DNA of 64,000 nt from Hydractinia symbiolongicarpus (GCF_029227915.1 NC_079877.1:11779351-11843350); one strand, 5' to 3'; shown: positions 10,846 through 24,600, counted from the stretch's first letter. Numbers and translations: made by a program. Notes: generated from the letters alone by a model not told the origin.

Positions 10846-10977
10846 AACACTCTAGGACTCCCCATCTAAGCCATGACCCCTCCTGGAAATAATAGACAAA
10901 TATCGTGGGATATAACATCCCACGGTATTTGTCAGGCTAGCCATGTAAAATATGCACATCTCTCTCACTAATAATAA
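10846..10977 (+). repeat. 3' half of the SINE with an internal hairpin
   Basis: Shares 'CACTCTAGGACTCCCCATCT', 'GCCATGACCCCTCCTGGAAA' and 'GCTAGCCATGTAAAATATGC' with the full copies and ends in a CATCTCTCTC tail. At the place where other copies read GACAGGGTATATCCCTC, this copy has a long near-perfect hairpin (arms 10895-10911 and 10917-10933, 16 of 17 paired). Confidence 0.8.
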
Positions 10978-11616
10978 TAATGTGTTCAAGTGTAAAAAAA
11001 TATAAAAAAAATTGGAAAAATGGACAGGCATTTAGAGTTAGATAGTAAGCTAGCAGCTTTACCTGACTGTTTGTTGTCAATCTTGAAACCACTTGTTAGC
11101 TAAATACAGGGTATAAAATCTAGCCACATTTAACATTAAACACAAAACAAATAACTTCACACAGTAACATCATTCTTTGGCACAGTTCGGCCATGCTTTG
11201 CGGCTTTGGCTTATGACTCTTATTAATGATAAACAAGCATCATATCATAATAGCAACATCAGCAAGGATTTGTGGTAATTTCGTCTCCTTTGCTCTACTG
11301 GCCGATAAACAAGCATAAACGTCTCGCTGTTCCATCTGTAAATATCCACAGTCCAGATGTGTTTAGCTAGCTAGCTAGAATTATTTTCCTTCTTTTTTCC
11401 TTGTTGTAAGGAAACTTGCAAATAGTTTTATCTAAGAAGTAACCTCTATACTCTTTCTGTTCCTTTTTTTTCGTTCGTGCGAAACATCGTAGTGACATCT
11501 TCGGTTGCGGAACACAACTGTATTAAAAACTGTGAAAATATTTCAATAAATATTTCGTGTTCTCTTTTTTGCAAACTAAGTTTATTATGAATCTCTGCTT
11601 GCTTGTACTTTATGCC

Positions 11617-11955
11617 GTATAGCTCTCGTTTTCTGTGCAGGAGACTGGGGTTCGATTCCTCTTGACGGTGATTCAACGTGGTCACATGATTGTTACCATA
11701 GCCCTGGGTTAACCCAAGCCATGTGAGGGAAATTGGGGAGATGGCACACTGTGTGGGCCGTTGGATGTTGCCAGGAGTTGTCTAGTAGAGCGCAGGCCCT
11801 ACCAATTGGGTCTGCCTAGCTTAAAAGGAGCATTAAATACTCTAGGACTCTCCATCTAAGCCATGATGGCCCCTCCTGAAAGTAATAAACAGGGTATATC
11901 CCTCAATATTTGTGAGGCTAGCCATGTAAAATATGCACATCTATCTATCTATCTT
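11617..11955 (+). repeat. Full-length tRNA-derived SINE
   Basis: The head resembles a tRNA gene: an A-box-like region near 'TATAGCTCTCG' and a good B box, GGGGTTCGATTCC, at about 11648. The body includes 'GGTTAACCCAAGCCATGTGA' and 'CTCTAGGACTCTCCATCTAA'. The tail is a short run of ATCT repeats ending about 11953. About 340 bp. A near-identical relative interrupts the integrase at 37290-37632, so the family is dispersed. Confidence 0.85.
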
Positions 11956-13793
11956 CAGTCCCCAGCCATTATGAGACTAAATACACTTGATGAAAAGCGT
12001 TTTTGAAGGTCTAGAAAATTCATGATATATTACTATACCTACACACCGAAAATTGAAAGTAATGAAAAAATTGCTAAATTCCGTACATTTGTTATATCGT
12101 ATAAAAAAGACGTCCGGGAAGACATACTCCTCGAACATTTCTCTCCTGTACCAAAATATGTTTGGTTAGTGTCATTTCTAATTGCAAAAGTGAGTCGGTC
12201 GGACAGTTGGATAAAAATTTTTCCCAAAAAATTAAAAAAATACTATATTTTCCAGCCACATTTTGTTATTCGTTTTAAACGTACGCTGGCTGCATTTTTA
12301 GCCTCTGTTTCAAGTTCCATTTTTGACAATCAATGTCGTTCCCATAGTTTTCGCTTGTATTGCTGTATAAATGCGGAGCAGGAAAATATAGCACTGAGTA
12401 GTGCAGCGCAGTCCCCTATCGAAATAACATTCGGACGTAACTACCATAATTCGGAGGACCACTAAAAAGGTAAATGGTGGATTTTGTTGTGTGTCGAAGA
12501 CTGTTCGTGGATTGTTTGGTTAATTCTTTACAAATTTACTGACTCCCCGACTCGATTTTCGCCTTTCAAAGTGAGTCGGTGAGGTAACGCTAACCAATTA
12601 TATTTTTAATAATTATTTTTATATAATATAATTATTTTTTTTTAAGTCAGACCTGCCCTCGGCTTTTTGCATGGAGAGGTTCTATCGAAGACTATCATTG
12701 AGACTCATGTGCAGTTCTACCTTGTGGAACTGTGTCTGTGACAAGCATTTTTAAAGCACGTCCGTAAACAACTGGCATGCCCTTCAACCAATACGATATA
12801 AATGTGCCCTGACCTTCAGTAAATAACAGTTGTACAACTTGGTTCCCAGGTAACTTATTTGAAAGCTTGTGAAAGCAACGTTGACACATCTTCGTTATTT
12901 ACTTGAAGTACACAACGCAAAGGTGGGTCAATAGGATTACTTCATCTGACATGTATATTATCAGTTGTTGTGGAGGAGAAATGCATATTATAAGGCACTT
13001 TAACAAAAATTTTGCTAGTATAAATATTGTGTTGCTGTTGTAAATCAAGGCTACTTTAATTATTTGCTGTTGCGAAAGTTATTAGATTCCCTATGCTGAA
13101 AGCTTAAATAAGCAAAAAGAAAGCAATTTCTTAATAAAATATTCACAAAATTACCCTTTTTGAGTCTTTTTAAGGATTTAGGCTTTTGTTTTTCTGTTTT
13201 GCTCTAAAATAAGAGTGTGAAAAATTCTATAGACGTCATTGAAGTTATATATCATATAAAACTTGTCAGTGTACTCAACTCTTAAATATCCATCTGGCAA
13301 TTTTGATAATGTAACGTCGGCCTGGATCTGAGCAAAGAAATTACAAAAAATTACACTAGGCTTAATGTTTTGATATTTTAAAGGCTAATACACAGTGCAA
13401 CAGACAAAACTGTAAATCTATACCATCAATTCCTTGTAAAGATAATTATTGTGTGATGATTAAAATTCAGCATTTTATTCTAAAAATTTGATTTTTTAAA
13501 CCTGAGAAAGTTGTTAGGCTCTGGTGGAGAGCTCAAGACAGTACCATATTTTATTGGTTTGGTTATGTTGAGACAATACATATAGTGTTTCAGGTTTTTA
13601 TTTGTTTTCCTCAGGCTTTATATTATTTTGTTTATTATAGGATTTTGTTTAGTTATTGTTGAAATGTTGAAATGATGGAGATATAAGTAATACAAACATA
13701 CAACTTTAACATCTACATTCTAAAATGGATTAAAAAGATGGAATTAGTTTGCAAATTTTAACTATGTTCTTTTAATTCTGTTTATTTCTCTAG
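11956..13793. other. No supported gene; two unassigned open frames
   Basis: A 147-residue plus frame (12022-12465) shows no domain or motif that I recognise and has low-complexity composition. A minus frame (12889-12695) reads more like protein ('EGQGTFISYWLKGMPVVYG'), but I cannot name a family or see flanking splice sites that make sense. It may be a fragment of an old element. The rest is AT-rich and without visible genes. Confidence 0.4.
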
Positions 13794-16700
13794 ATGACGA
13801 TATTTAACTTATATATTTATGATCGGAATGGCACATGTCTGTATTATCAAGATTGGCAAAGAAAAAAATCTTCAAATTTATCCCGGGATGAGGTAGATTT
13901 CTATTTTTAAAGAAAGGGAGGAAATTTTATGATTTATTTAAAGTTTAAATTCTAAAGAACATAAGCGAGAGCTCTTAAAAATCTGCTGGTAGCCTTATGA
14001 GAGAGAAAATAATGTTGATGATATATGAAATGTGAATAAAAATTAAAAACAAATCATGTATAGTAATTAAAAAATTCAAATCTTTCTTGATATTAAATTA
14101 TTGTTTATACTTAACTTTATTTTATACTGTCTTTTTAGGAACAAAAGCTGATGTATGGGATGTTGTTTTCATTGAAATCTTTTGTTACACGAATGTCGCC
14201 TACAGATACGTATCCTTTTGTAAATTAAGAATGATAATATAAATGTTTCGTTAATTCAATAATTCTGGCCAGTAACAAGTTACCACTCCTTTAATAGTCC
14301 TTGCATAACAGTAAAGAAATTAGACATAACAAAATGATGTTAAACTTTTGCTAAGAAATTAAAAAATTATTTAAGAGCTCTTTTCTTAAATTAATTTCCT
14401 CAATCCTTACGAAGAAGACTGTTAACGCAAAGTTTTATTTAATCTCTTTCCCAAACCATCTCCAATCCTTGGTAACGAGGTCATTAACACAACGTAATAA
14501 ATCTCAGAGCCAGTTAGCCAAAGCGACGTTACAATGGTACTACTTTTACACTTAGCCATTCATTGTGCTATTTGTAAGAAGGGAAACATGGAATTTAATA
14601 TATTTTTATTGGCCATCCTGAACCCTGTGTTGTTCATACGTTTTCTGCCTGCTTGTTGGTTATGGCTGGTTTTTCTGTATTTCATGTATTTTTTAAATGA
14701 TGGTTAGGCGTGGGTTCTTTTGTTATAACTGTCTTTGTTTCCACTTTTTTTAATAGTGAAACCACTTTTTTCTCAGCTTTGATTTTCTCAAATTATTCCA
14801 GAAACTTCATGGTGGGTTTTTTAAATAGCAGTTATAGTTTCACAATATAGATATACTTGTGTTATTACTCACTGTTAAATTCTTTCATTTTACTTTTCTG
14901 AAGTTGCCGGTTAAATTGAATTTGCCTTTGAACAAACTATTAATTATTATAGTTATTTCTACATGTCCAACAAAATCAGATCAAAAAAAAGATCAAATCA
15001 ACATATACTTTACAATAATTGACTCTTCACAAAATTAAATTTCCTGCAGAAAATTTTTTTTTAAAGAAATTAGCCTTGGGCGTTGTAAATTATGTTTAGT
15101 GATATTTTCCTCAAAAAATTATTCTTACCAATGAAAGCAGAGCACAAAGAAACAGATCAATATCAACAACATTTCAATAGCGATTCCACGTTGTATATTT
15201 TCTTTTAGCAGAAGTTGTAGAATTTGGAATTTCACTATTGTCGATGTTTTATAATTTATACAGTGTCTGCATCGTGTTCAAATATAAGAGACTTGTTTTT
15301 AGCTCTAAAAGGTCATTCTCACCTTAGTTTCCATGTAAGCATGTGCTTCTAGCAGAAAATAATTTGCTTGATGTTTATGTTGAACTATACTTTCTTTTTC
15401 CTTTCTTTTCCCCTCTAATTGTTTTATTTGTGATATATAAATCCTACTTTAGGGTCATCGCCAAATATTTTAAAAGGACGAGCAGTTATTTTGACATAAA
15501 TTTTGAAGTTAGTTAGTTTAACTCTATAGCTATACATCGATTAGTTTTATTTTTTCTGACTTTAAAATTTGCTGTTAGTTGAATACAGCATCTAAAAACT
15601 TTTAAATGCCAATATCCTTCTATCTTGAAATTAACAAGAGTGTTTTAAAAACCATTAAAAAGAAAACAACCTATTAAGTTTTATAAACATGTTCATAATT
15701 TTTACTCTGGACAACTTGTGTACTCATATTTAATTCGATACATTTTAAAATTAGTTAAGGCCATTTTTTGTGATGTCATTACTACCCACCCTCATTTTGT
15801 AAAAATAGCATGTCCTGTTTATGTACACGTGTTATACACTTTTAAAAAAACATACTGTTGGGTTTTTGTATTTCTTAAAATGTCTAAAGGTTGACCCCTA
15901 TATACCCAAATTTTAAATTCCTATTATTTAACAGTTTTTATAGAAACAACCTCATGTAATGTAATAATCTTTCCTTAACAACACGATCAGAAAAGATTGT
16001 TTTGTGAACTACAGAACGAGCACATACAAACTCAATTTTTTTGAAACTCCAACAGGCATCAAACTTATTTTGAATACAGATTTAAATGTTGGAAAAATTG
16101 ATGAATGTCTGCGTACCATATATAAGGTGAGTTTTCACAAGTTTGTTTTCTAGACCACGAAACTTGTCCTCATATTTTTGTACAAGATTTTAGAATGTGT
16201 TTAAGTGAAATAGAAAAAGACATTAAAGTACTGTCACTTAGAAGGTCAGGAAGATACATTCATTTGATTGGACATCCTAATAATACTTTGAAGCTATTAT
16301 GCTTTAAAACGTGACACTGTTGTGAATGCACACACCAGGAAAAAACTGTGCTGGCAACACACCAGTTCTGCATTGTAACGTTCACACATCACTCCATAGT
16401 CCACATAAGAACTCGTGAAAATCTGAAATGTTAGAAAACGTTTTATTTTAAACGTAAATAAGTAAAACGAATATTTAAACGAATCAATACAGCTAATGGC
16501 ACTCAAATGTTAGTATTTATAATAAAACACTTTTTGTTAAGTTTTAATTTAATACCGAATTTTTTTTGTAGAATCGCGAAATTAAATTCTCCAAAAATGC
16601 TTGATCAGCCTTTAAACTCCAGCTTTTAATCCTACAAATTCCATTTTTTTTATAATGCTAATGTAACTCCAATGTAAAAAGCGAGAGTACAGAATCCACA

Positions 16701-17090
16701 TTGAATAGACTTTTATGTCTATGGACCTTTTACCATGATAGGAAACTTGGGTTTTACACGAATTCTGAAATTAATTCTGGCAGGTTTCCCTTCGTTTGAA
16801 CACGAACATTGTGTTCTGTAAAGTCGCAAATATTTGCAATTAACAATATGCGAAAGTTTTTTGCATAGACCAAAACTCGAGTTTAAATAAACTCTGGAGA
16901 ACTTCGTAAACTCCAACGTATGTAAGAATGTGAGAACACATAGTAATGTCTCCTTGTTTTTTTTTTTTGTTAGATTTATGTCGACTACGTTGTGAAGAAT
17001 CCTCTAACAGAATTAAACGAGCCAATAGAAAATGAGATGTTTACCTCCAAACTGAACAATTACGTACAGAATCTACCGATCTACTATTAA
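13794..17090 (+). CDS. TRAPPC1: TRAPP complex subunit 1 (TRAPPC1 / Bet5 homologue), four coding exons
   Basis: Exons 13794-13892, 14139-14209, 15991-16126 and 16974-17090 (TAA 17088-17090). All introns have GT/AG ends and phases join to 140 residues, close to the ~145 usual in animals. Signature stretches are '[18 protein letters not shown]' at the start, '[16 protein letters not shown]', '[20 protein letters not shown]' and a final 'DYVVKNP...[12 protein letters not shown]'. The protein is a small longin-fold core subunit of TRAPP complexes, which activate Rab GTPases at ER-Golgi and Golgi membranes. The start ATG follows a TTTCTCTAG splice-acceptor sequence directly, so a 5' UTR intron or a trans-spliced leader is likely. 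A poly(A)-like AATAAA overlaps the stop region (about 17089-17094). Identification rests on the full-length match. Confidence 0.93.
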
Positions 17091-17953
17091 ATAAATTGGT
17101 TACCAACAAAATCAGATATAGACTTTACTCAAAATATTTTTTGCCAGGGTTGGTTAACATCATTGCGGATGAAATCCTGCTGAAATGGATTTTTTTCGCC
17201 ACGACAGAATCTATTTCTCCAGATAAGACAGAGTTTTTTTTAAAAAAACGTTTTCTGCTTGACTACAAGTCTTGTAAATTATTGTAAAAAGTTTTATTAC
17301 ATTCAAAAATAAATTTGTTCTTCAAACAGTAGTTTTAAATGGTCTGCAGTAGTGTTGGATATTTGGACAAGCGGGCGAAAACCTTGAAAACGTAAAAAAT
17401 GTGTTCTCGCTTGCTTTTTTTTAAACATCATGTTAGTGAAGTCATAAATTTTTGTCAAATATTTAAAGGGGAACTACACGCAAAAATTATTTATTATTGT
17501 CTAAAAAGGGTAAGATATTTCAAAAAATAAAAGAGTGTAACTTAATTATGTCTGTTTTTACCTCAATAAGAGCAATTTCTTTGCCAACAATATCCGCGTA
17601 AAAACAAGAAGACTGGAAATGGTAACAAAAATGCATACCGTAGCGAGAGGCCTCCAAGAAAACACATTGAAAAGAAGAGAAGACATTACGATTTGTTGCA
17701 ACTTATTTTTTAATAAACATGAACCAAAATAACTAAGCATATACCAAAAATAAATCTTTCTTATTCGTCAAAAAAAACAACGACAACCAACAATTTTCCT
17801 CAACTAAACAAAGTCTTCATGAAAAAAACTTTGACGTTTGCAAACACTCTTGATGCATTGTCCCTCTCCCGTTGATAATTTTAAGTTATAATTTTGAAAA
17901 AGGTCAAAAAAATGAAATTGTATCGACAAAGGACAACAGTAGCCCATCCTTTT

Positions 17954-18207
17954 ATTAATTCTTTTATGTGATGAACCTCACCTTGGAAATTTGCGTATGA
18001 AATGAGAAACAATTCCGTCCAAGATTGTCAAAAAGAGAAAAAGAGCCCTGGGGACGAGGTTACAACTTCCTCGTCTCGTGGGGTCGAGCTTGGACGGGGA
18101 CCAAGTAAGGAGTGGAGGGTACAAAAATAATGTGATGTTATTTTTTAATTCTTTTGTGTGATGAAACCTCACCTTGCAAAGTTTGCATATGAAATGAGAA
18201 ACAATTC
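17954..18207. repeat. Dispersed ~130-bp repeat flanked by a ~55-bp direct duplication
   Basis: The core (about 18014-18140) contains 'AGCCCTGGGGACGAGGTTAC' and 'GTCTCGTGGGGTCGAGCTTG'. It recurs at 20722-20845. Around this copy the stretch beginning TTAATTCTTTT and containing 'GAAATGAGAAACAATTC' is present on both sides (17954-18013 and 18143-18207) with about 90% identity. The core may therefore have arrived with a long target duplication, or the locus was tandemly duplicated. Confidence 0.7.
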
Positions 18208-20721
18208 AGGGGGTAAAGGGGACAATTTTTTAGCCTCCTAAGTAAATACAAAAATCGTCAGGACAGCACCAGGACAAGAAGACTATTTCCAGAACGTGTT
18301 TCACATTTGTTTGATGTTCGAGATGTTGATGACATCGGTTCAGAATCTTTTGCTAAGAACCCTTCTCTTTTAATCGCTTGCAACCATTTTTTACGAAGGT
18401 TTTTGTTCGATTTTTCTGAAGGTATCTTATGAAAACTAAGGTCTTTCTTAACCTTGTAGCGACTAGTTTAACCGAAAGCTGAGCAACTTGGTATATTTAG
18501 CATAAAATAAGAAGGAATTGCTAGTACCTATATAAGATATATTTTATCAAAACTATAAACGATTTAAGTTTGTTGCTTTAATAAACCAGCAGCTGCATAA
18601 ATGCGCTTTTTTTACAGATTAGCGTTCGGGATTTCTAGCCGTATTGGGGTGATAAGGTTCGTATTCTTGGCACTTTGAAGTCATATGAAACATTCAAACT
18701 AGTTGATTCGTTTTCTTATGCTAGTAGCAACAATATATCAAAAAAAAAAATTTTTCCGTGTAGTTACCCTTCAAGGATCTTTTCGCAATAAATTGTGTTT
18801 TTGTAAAGTGTTTTTGTAAACACGGAAAACCTAGACATACCTTAACGAAAAAAATTTTAGGTAAAAGAAAGTAAGCGAGTTTGGCAAAACCCGTCAAATT
18901 AAACTTCCGCAAAATTAACTTTGTTAACATACGCCGAATTGATATCGCGCCAAAATTAAAATTTTTTTAAGTGCGCTGAATTTAAAATTTCGCCTTACGC
19001 CAAAGGAATTCCCGCCGAATATTGTTTCTAATAGGTAAAAAAATAAGATTTTAGTCTTGATTTTAGTCATTGACGACGACTGACTTTCTTTTTATCTAAG
19101 TTTATGGCGGTTGCTGATGCTGTTGTCCGGTTTATAAGGAAAAATTAAATTTCAAGTTTTTGTCATCTTGGAAATATACTATGTATAAAATCAAAATTAG
19201 TTTTAAAATTAAGAAAATTAAAGAATAATTTTAAGCTCAAAATTTATGCTTATAAAAAAATAAAATTAAAAAAAAATTAATTTTCTTAAGTACTTTGCAG
19301 GATTTATCTATATTTATTTAAATTATTTATATTGTTTTTTTAAGATTTATCACAAATGTCATAATAGGAAATAGTACTTGTTCGATACCAAAAAGACGTT
19401 AAAGTCCTATCTTACAACTTCCCCGAGGCTCTTCTACGCCTATGATATTCTGACGGTACAGCTATTTGTCGTCCCGCCAGAATAGCGTTGGTGTAGAAAA
19501 CTGGTGACGAGGTTGGTGTCTGAACACTTGGTGATAAACAAAAACCGCTATAGGAAATGTCACGGCAACTTACATCCTGATTACGACATGATAGAGAAAC
19601 ATCAAAATGACAAGGGATTATTTTGTCTACGTAATCTTGTGTGTGTTGTTTATGGGCGTTAATAAATTCGTAAGCATTATTAGCGTTAAAGACTACAAAA
19701 TCGAAAAACTTACTTTACTGTGCCAATAAAAAGTAAGCGGCAAACCTATGCGGTTTCACATGCCTTAAAAAACTGATTTTTTTTCGTCTCTTCCGACCAT
19801 GTGGAATTTCAATTCCTGGCTACCAACAAGGGTCCTGCGAAGAGCGGTGCTCATTCAAAGATCCCTTTTAAGCTACGAAAGTTGTGCAAGCAGAGCAATG
19901 GCTCAACCAGAGAACCGCTTAAGATAACAATCCTATTCTCATGCTGAGGGCTAAGTAGAAAGAATAGATTTACTGGCATGACGTTGCCGGGGTTTGAACC
20001 CAATACCTTCCGCTCTCTAAGTGAGTAAGTAAGTAACGCGAAGTTTTAACGTCCTTGAGGATTCCATCCTAAAGGCTAGCTTTTTCTTCCCTCTGACTGT
20101 AACTATGTTACATTACTGCTGGAGATACGTATAACATTCCTCTAACTTGGTTGCTTGCCATACAAGCCAATTAGCTACCAGTCGGTTGAGCAGGCGTGGT
20201 TTATTGTTAATCTCTGGAAAAGAGGTCGATAGCACTTGAACTGTACTTTTTCGCGTGTCGTGGCAACGCAAGCGCAACCGCGTTTACCACGGCATTTTCA
20301 TTCGGCAGTAGGTTGCAATGCGTGCATCGTTTGGAAGTCCGACCCAAGCCTCCATTCAATTATTTCTCTACAAATGTGCAATACAGCTACCATTTACCAG
20401 ATTATTGGAACGATGGGCATGTGGTTCACAGCATGTACGGAGCTGTCGCAGTGGAAATTAATCGTGAGATAAAACGAATAAAGGCAGATATTTTTGACGT
20501 TTACATCCCTAGGTCGTGAACCGTTGGCTCTGGTAAACGTATTGCATCCAACAATAAACAAAACCAAGCCTGTTTAGGCTTCACTACCATAGATGTCTGG
20601 TGCTATAAATAGATAGTGTGTTCTGATGTAAGAGTAATGATGTTGTTTTCTTTGATATATGTGTCATATTTTGAAAAAAAATCACCCTACTTCTATTTGA
20701 TTGCTACCCAACCTCGCCGTC

Positions 20722-20845
20722 CGAGATTGTCAAAAAGAAAAAAAGAGCCCTGAGGACGAGGTTACAACTTCTTCGTCTCGTGGGGTCGAGCTTGGATGGG
20801 GACCAAGTAAGGAGCGGAGGGTATGAAAATCATGTGATGTTATTG
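20722..20845. repeat. Second copy of the dispersed ~130-bp repeat
   Basis: Matches 18014-18140 with scattered substitutions ('AGCCCTGAGGACGAGGTTAC', 'GGGGACCAAGTAAGGAGCGG'). No flanking duplication is visible here. Confidence 0.8.
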
Positions 20846-21661
20846 TTCGTCTCGATTAACTTTCGTTTTCTAAATAGAAACATTTGTGGGTAGTGTCGTA
20901 GACTAGACCACACTGCACTAAAACCTTCAACTTTTGGTTTTTATCCAATGTTGACATCGTTAGGTTTCAATAAATATGGTTAGCATTAGCAATAGCTCAG
21001 GACATCAGGTATCTCAAATTTGATTTATTATATTTTGGGAAACCGCTTCTAGCTTATATACTCTCTTGTGATGCAGAGTAAGAAAGTGGACAGGAACTTT
21101 CTAGTGTTTAACAATTTTTATAAAACATTTTACAATTATATTATAATCTTTTTAACTTTTTGTAATAAATAAACTTATCTTTAAAGGATTGTTCTGCATG
21201 TATGTTTTGATAACCCAAGTTTATGCATTGAAGACAAGTTTGATTCCTATCTAGTGACAATGACAATTTCGTAATAGGTACAAATATCATTTATGTCACC
21301 GTGAGGAGTTAATACTCACCCTAAAAAATATGATTGGTTAACTTCATACAGCCGAGTTAGGAAATAAGAGTCAAAGCCAAATTATAGATGTAAAAACTAA
21401 AGCTAAGTTACTAATAGTGATTGCAATTTTTTATATCTTATGTAAACAATTTTTTAAATTGAAGATGAAGTCGAGAGGTGTTACCACAAGTTTCCATTAA
21501 GAAATACTAAGTTATGTTAAATAATGTCAATTTATGCAGAGGCAGGGCAGTTAAATCGTAAGGGTTAATTTCAATTACTGTAAATAAATTGAATTTGTGT
21601 CTTTTTTATGATATTGCTGACTCCTTCCATGTGTTCCTTTTTACTTTTATCTTATATTTAG

Positions 21662-24600
21662 GGTTCCTTCAGCGAGTTTGCTGAACACGATCATCTACAT
21701 CCTCCAATATTTCCCACAACAACAAATGGGTCGACTGAAAGTTTGCTGCTGCCATCATCAACAACCCACACAATATCTGGACATTCTCAAAAATATTTTG
21801 TGAAAAGATTCCCTGGAGTTTGGGTCATTGTTCTGTACATATTCCTGCTGGTAATTTTTTTGCATAACTGTAGAACTTTATATACAAGTTTGTCTAATTT
21901 GTCTTTTTTATGTGTGCGAGGGGGCAGAATTTTCGTGTTTCATGAGTTGTCTTGTTTACCAGATTTCGCAGATGAAACTATTATTAGTTTAAGGCTAGTC
22001 AATTACACACAGTTAATTTAACATCTGTATAACTTGAGAGAACCTAAAGAAAGCAATGTCTACTCTTTAAAGTAATTTTCATCAAACAGATATATCTGCA
22101 ACAATGATATATTCTGCCCAATCTTTGGACATAAAATTGTCCAGTCTTAAGACTGGCCAGCCAATCTTTAGAATGAACAAGATTGGGCAAAAAACCATGT
22201 TATGCCCATCTTCAGACGCCTTTTAGATTTTAAAGAAGGGATGTGCCACATGAGCTGTGTTGTTTGCAACACCCAACAAACATTCTCAGGCACATTAAAA
22301 CATCATATTTTGGGTACTGTTGAATTGACCCAGACACATTAGAGTAAAAATTGTAGCTAGCGTAGTAGCTGTACAGCACGTTATACATTTAGCATTTAAA
22401 TTTTTAGCCTTTTGATTTTCCAAGAAAAGTTTCAATTTAAAATTCCTTGCTTTAAGAGATTGAGTCTAAAATTTTTATTGTTCTGTTTGTCTTCCACAAT
22501 TGTTCTAAGATTGGGCATGTACGTCCATAGACGGGGCAGTCCAGTCTTAAGACTGGCCACCCATTTGTCACTGTCAGAAGATTGGCCTGGCCAGTGTTAA
22601 GACAGGACGCGTTCCAAGATTGGACAGAACAGGTACATATATATTGTGAAACAATATAAAAGAAGAAGCCTTATATACTTTGACTCTGTGAACAAATATT
22701 TTTTAAACCTTTGTGTTAACATTGTTGCATAAGATATATTTGTGCATGATCATTCATTACTACTTGTAAAAATGTGTTCAAGTGTCCTAGTAATTTGGGT
22801 ACTAATTTTTCTGGCCATCCTCACAGTTTTTATTTCTGTGTTTTACAATGCATCAAAAGATACCTAAAGGAGGTTTTACTTCGATTAAATTTATTATTTT
22901 ATTGATTTTGTTTAATATTTTAGACTGCTTTTGAAGTTCTTTCTTTCGTTCTACATGATGTTCTTCATGTTCATATACTGGGTGGGATAGATGAACCATT
23001 CGCATTATTAACTGTACTTCACGTAGGAGTTTGGTTGATTACATTTGTGTATGATCGGTATCTTCATTTCAATCACCATTTGCTGCGAAGGTATGGATAC
23101 TTGAAATTTTTCACAAAGACAAAAGAAATACGCAGAGTACCGCTGGGAGTGTTCTCTTTGGGTAAGTTTGATTACAGTAGTCATTTTAATAACTCTCACA
23201 TTATCACAGTGCCTTGGGAGCTTAGTTCCCTGCCCCTTCCCTGAAAAATTTCAAGTTTGGTTGCCTCTGCTCCTACCCCTGTCCCCAGGTTGAAAATAAC
23301 TACCTCAGCATCTGTGGATCATTGACCCCTTCTATTGATATCACCATGCTCTAATACACTCACCACTCTGGATTTTAGTATTTTCAAACATGATAGCATA
23401 TTCTAGGAAATAATTAAATGATGGGGAGCGTATTAGTTATGTAGAAAAATAGAAAAAGGGAGAATAGTCCACACACTTAAAAAGGATCAAAAAGAAAATC
23501 CCCATCACATCAGGCTTTAGGTCCTTGGGAAACTACACTTTTTAATCAAAACTGCAATTTTATTCCTGATAAATATGCATTTACTTTCTTAAAAAATACT
23601 TGTAAACTCGAACCTGCTATCAATTTACTTTTTGTTAACATGTGCTGAATCTCTGTGCGAATAGGTTAAAGGTTGAAAAAATCTATTAATGTGGTACTTT
23701 CCTTAATTGACAGAAATTTAATTCTGTGTTAGCTATAAAAGAGCTAAATAGAAAAATTAAAAACGTAAATTCAGTTTTACGATTTTGATATGGGTACGTT
23801 CAAAAGGTTTTTTTTAAGATATATGGATACAACGTTTCAATCTTTCAACTTTGTGCTGTATCTCCTAATTGGATTTTGGGAAATAGGTTGTCAAATCTAT
23901 AAAATTTATTTGACAGAAAAAATTTGTTTGATAAAGATCAAAATATGTTCAAGTTGCCTAGTGGTAAACAGTGTCAAGTCTTAAAATCTACCTTGTAGAT
24001 TTTTTGTTGCTCGATTCTTTTTTTCCGACTTGTGGTGGGTCAGTTTGTAAGTGCTTAAAGTACACACCATGGTTGTGAAAATATGTTGCCATAGCAGCAA
24101 ACACACCTAGTAAGTAGAACCTAGTAAGAAGTTGAGTTATTGTTGGATTTTAGTCTTCATTTTCTTGTTTTTAGGAAATGCTGCTTTGCTTCTTGTGGTC
24201 GCATTTACTGCAAGTCAACATAAAAACCTCATCTCACTAATTAGAATATTTCAAATTGTAGCATCCATCGAAGTGTTTTTTAGTTTGGTCACCATTATTA
24301 TTTATTTAGGTTTGTTTGTTTGTTTTCTTTTTATTCTGTTACAACCAATCAGAACAGCCAAATCAGCTGTTTTGACCAATCAAATCAACAGGTGTAATAA
24401 TAACTTTGGTGTGATGACTCACAAGCTCTTGTAAATCATGACGCTTCAGTCAAAAATATTTTTTTACGCCCCCCAAAAAACGATGTTTCATGGTATGAAG
24501 AATTTAAACGTCAAATAATTTAACAACACCCTCCCCCCTTCCTAAGGGCTGACGTTAAGCGTACACATTTCATTTTGTCAACTTGATAGAAGTCAATGCA

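Larger units (their letters stand above)
17091..21661. other. Intergenic, repeat-rich; one unassigned frame
   Basis: Mostly AT-rich and without genes. A plus frame at 20313-20519 ends in protein-like text ('YHLPDYWNDGHVVHSMYG') but has no partner exon and no family that I can name. Near 19985-20000 the sequence GGGGTTTGAACCC looks like an antisense tRNA B box, possibly another SINE head. The dispersed cnidarian-type repeat is listed separately. The missing first exon of the TMEM192 gene may lie here, but I could not place it. Confidence 0.45.

Noticed and set aside
12022-12465. 147-codon frame as a gene
   Set aside because: No domain, no splice context, no upstream signal; chance length is plausible in this composition.
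22770-22862. Hydrophobic frame as an extra TMEM192 exon
   Set aside because: It ends in a stop before any donor site in frame, and exons 21850 and 22924 already join in phase 0 with a family-like spacing.
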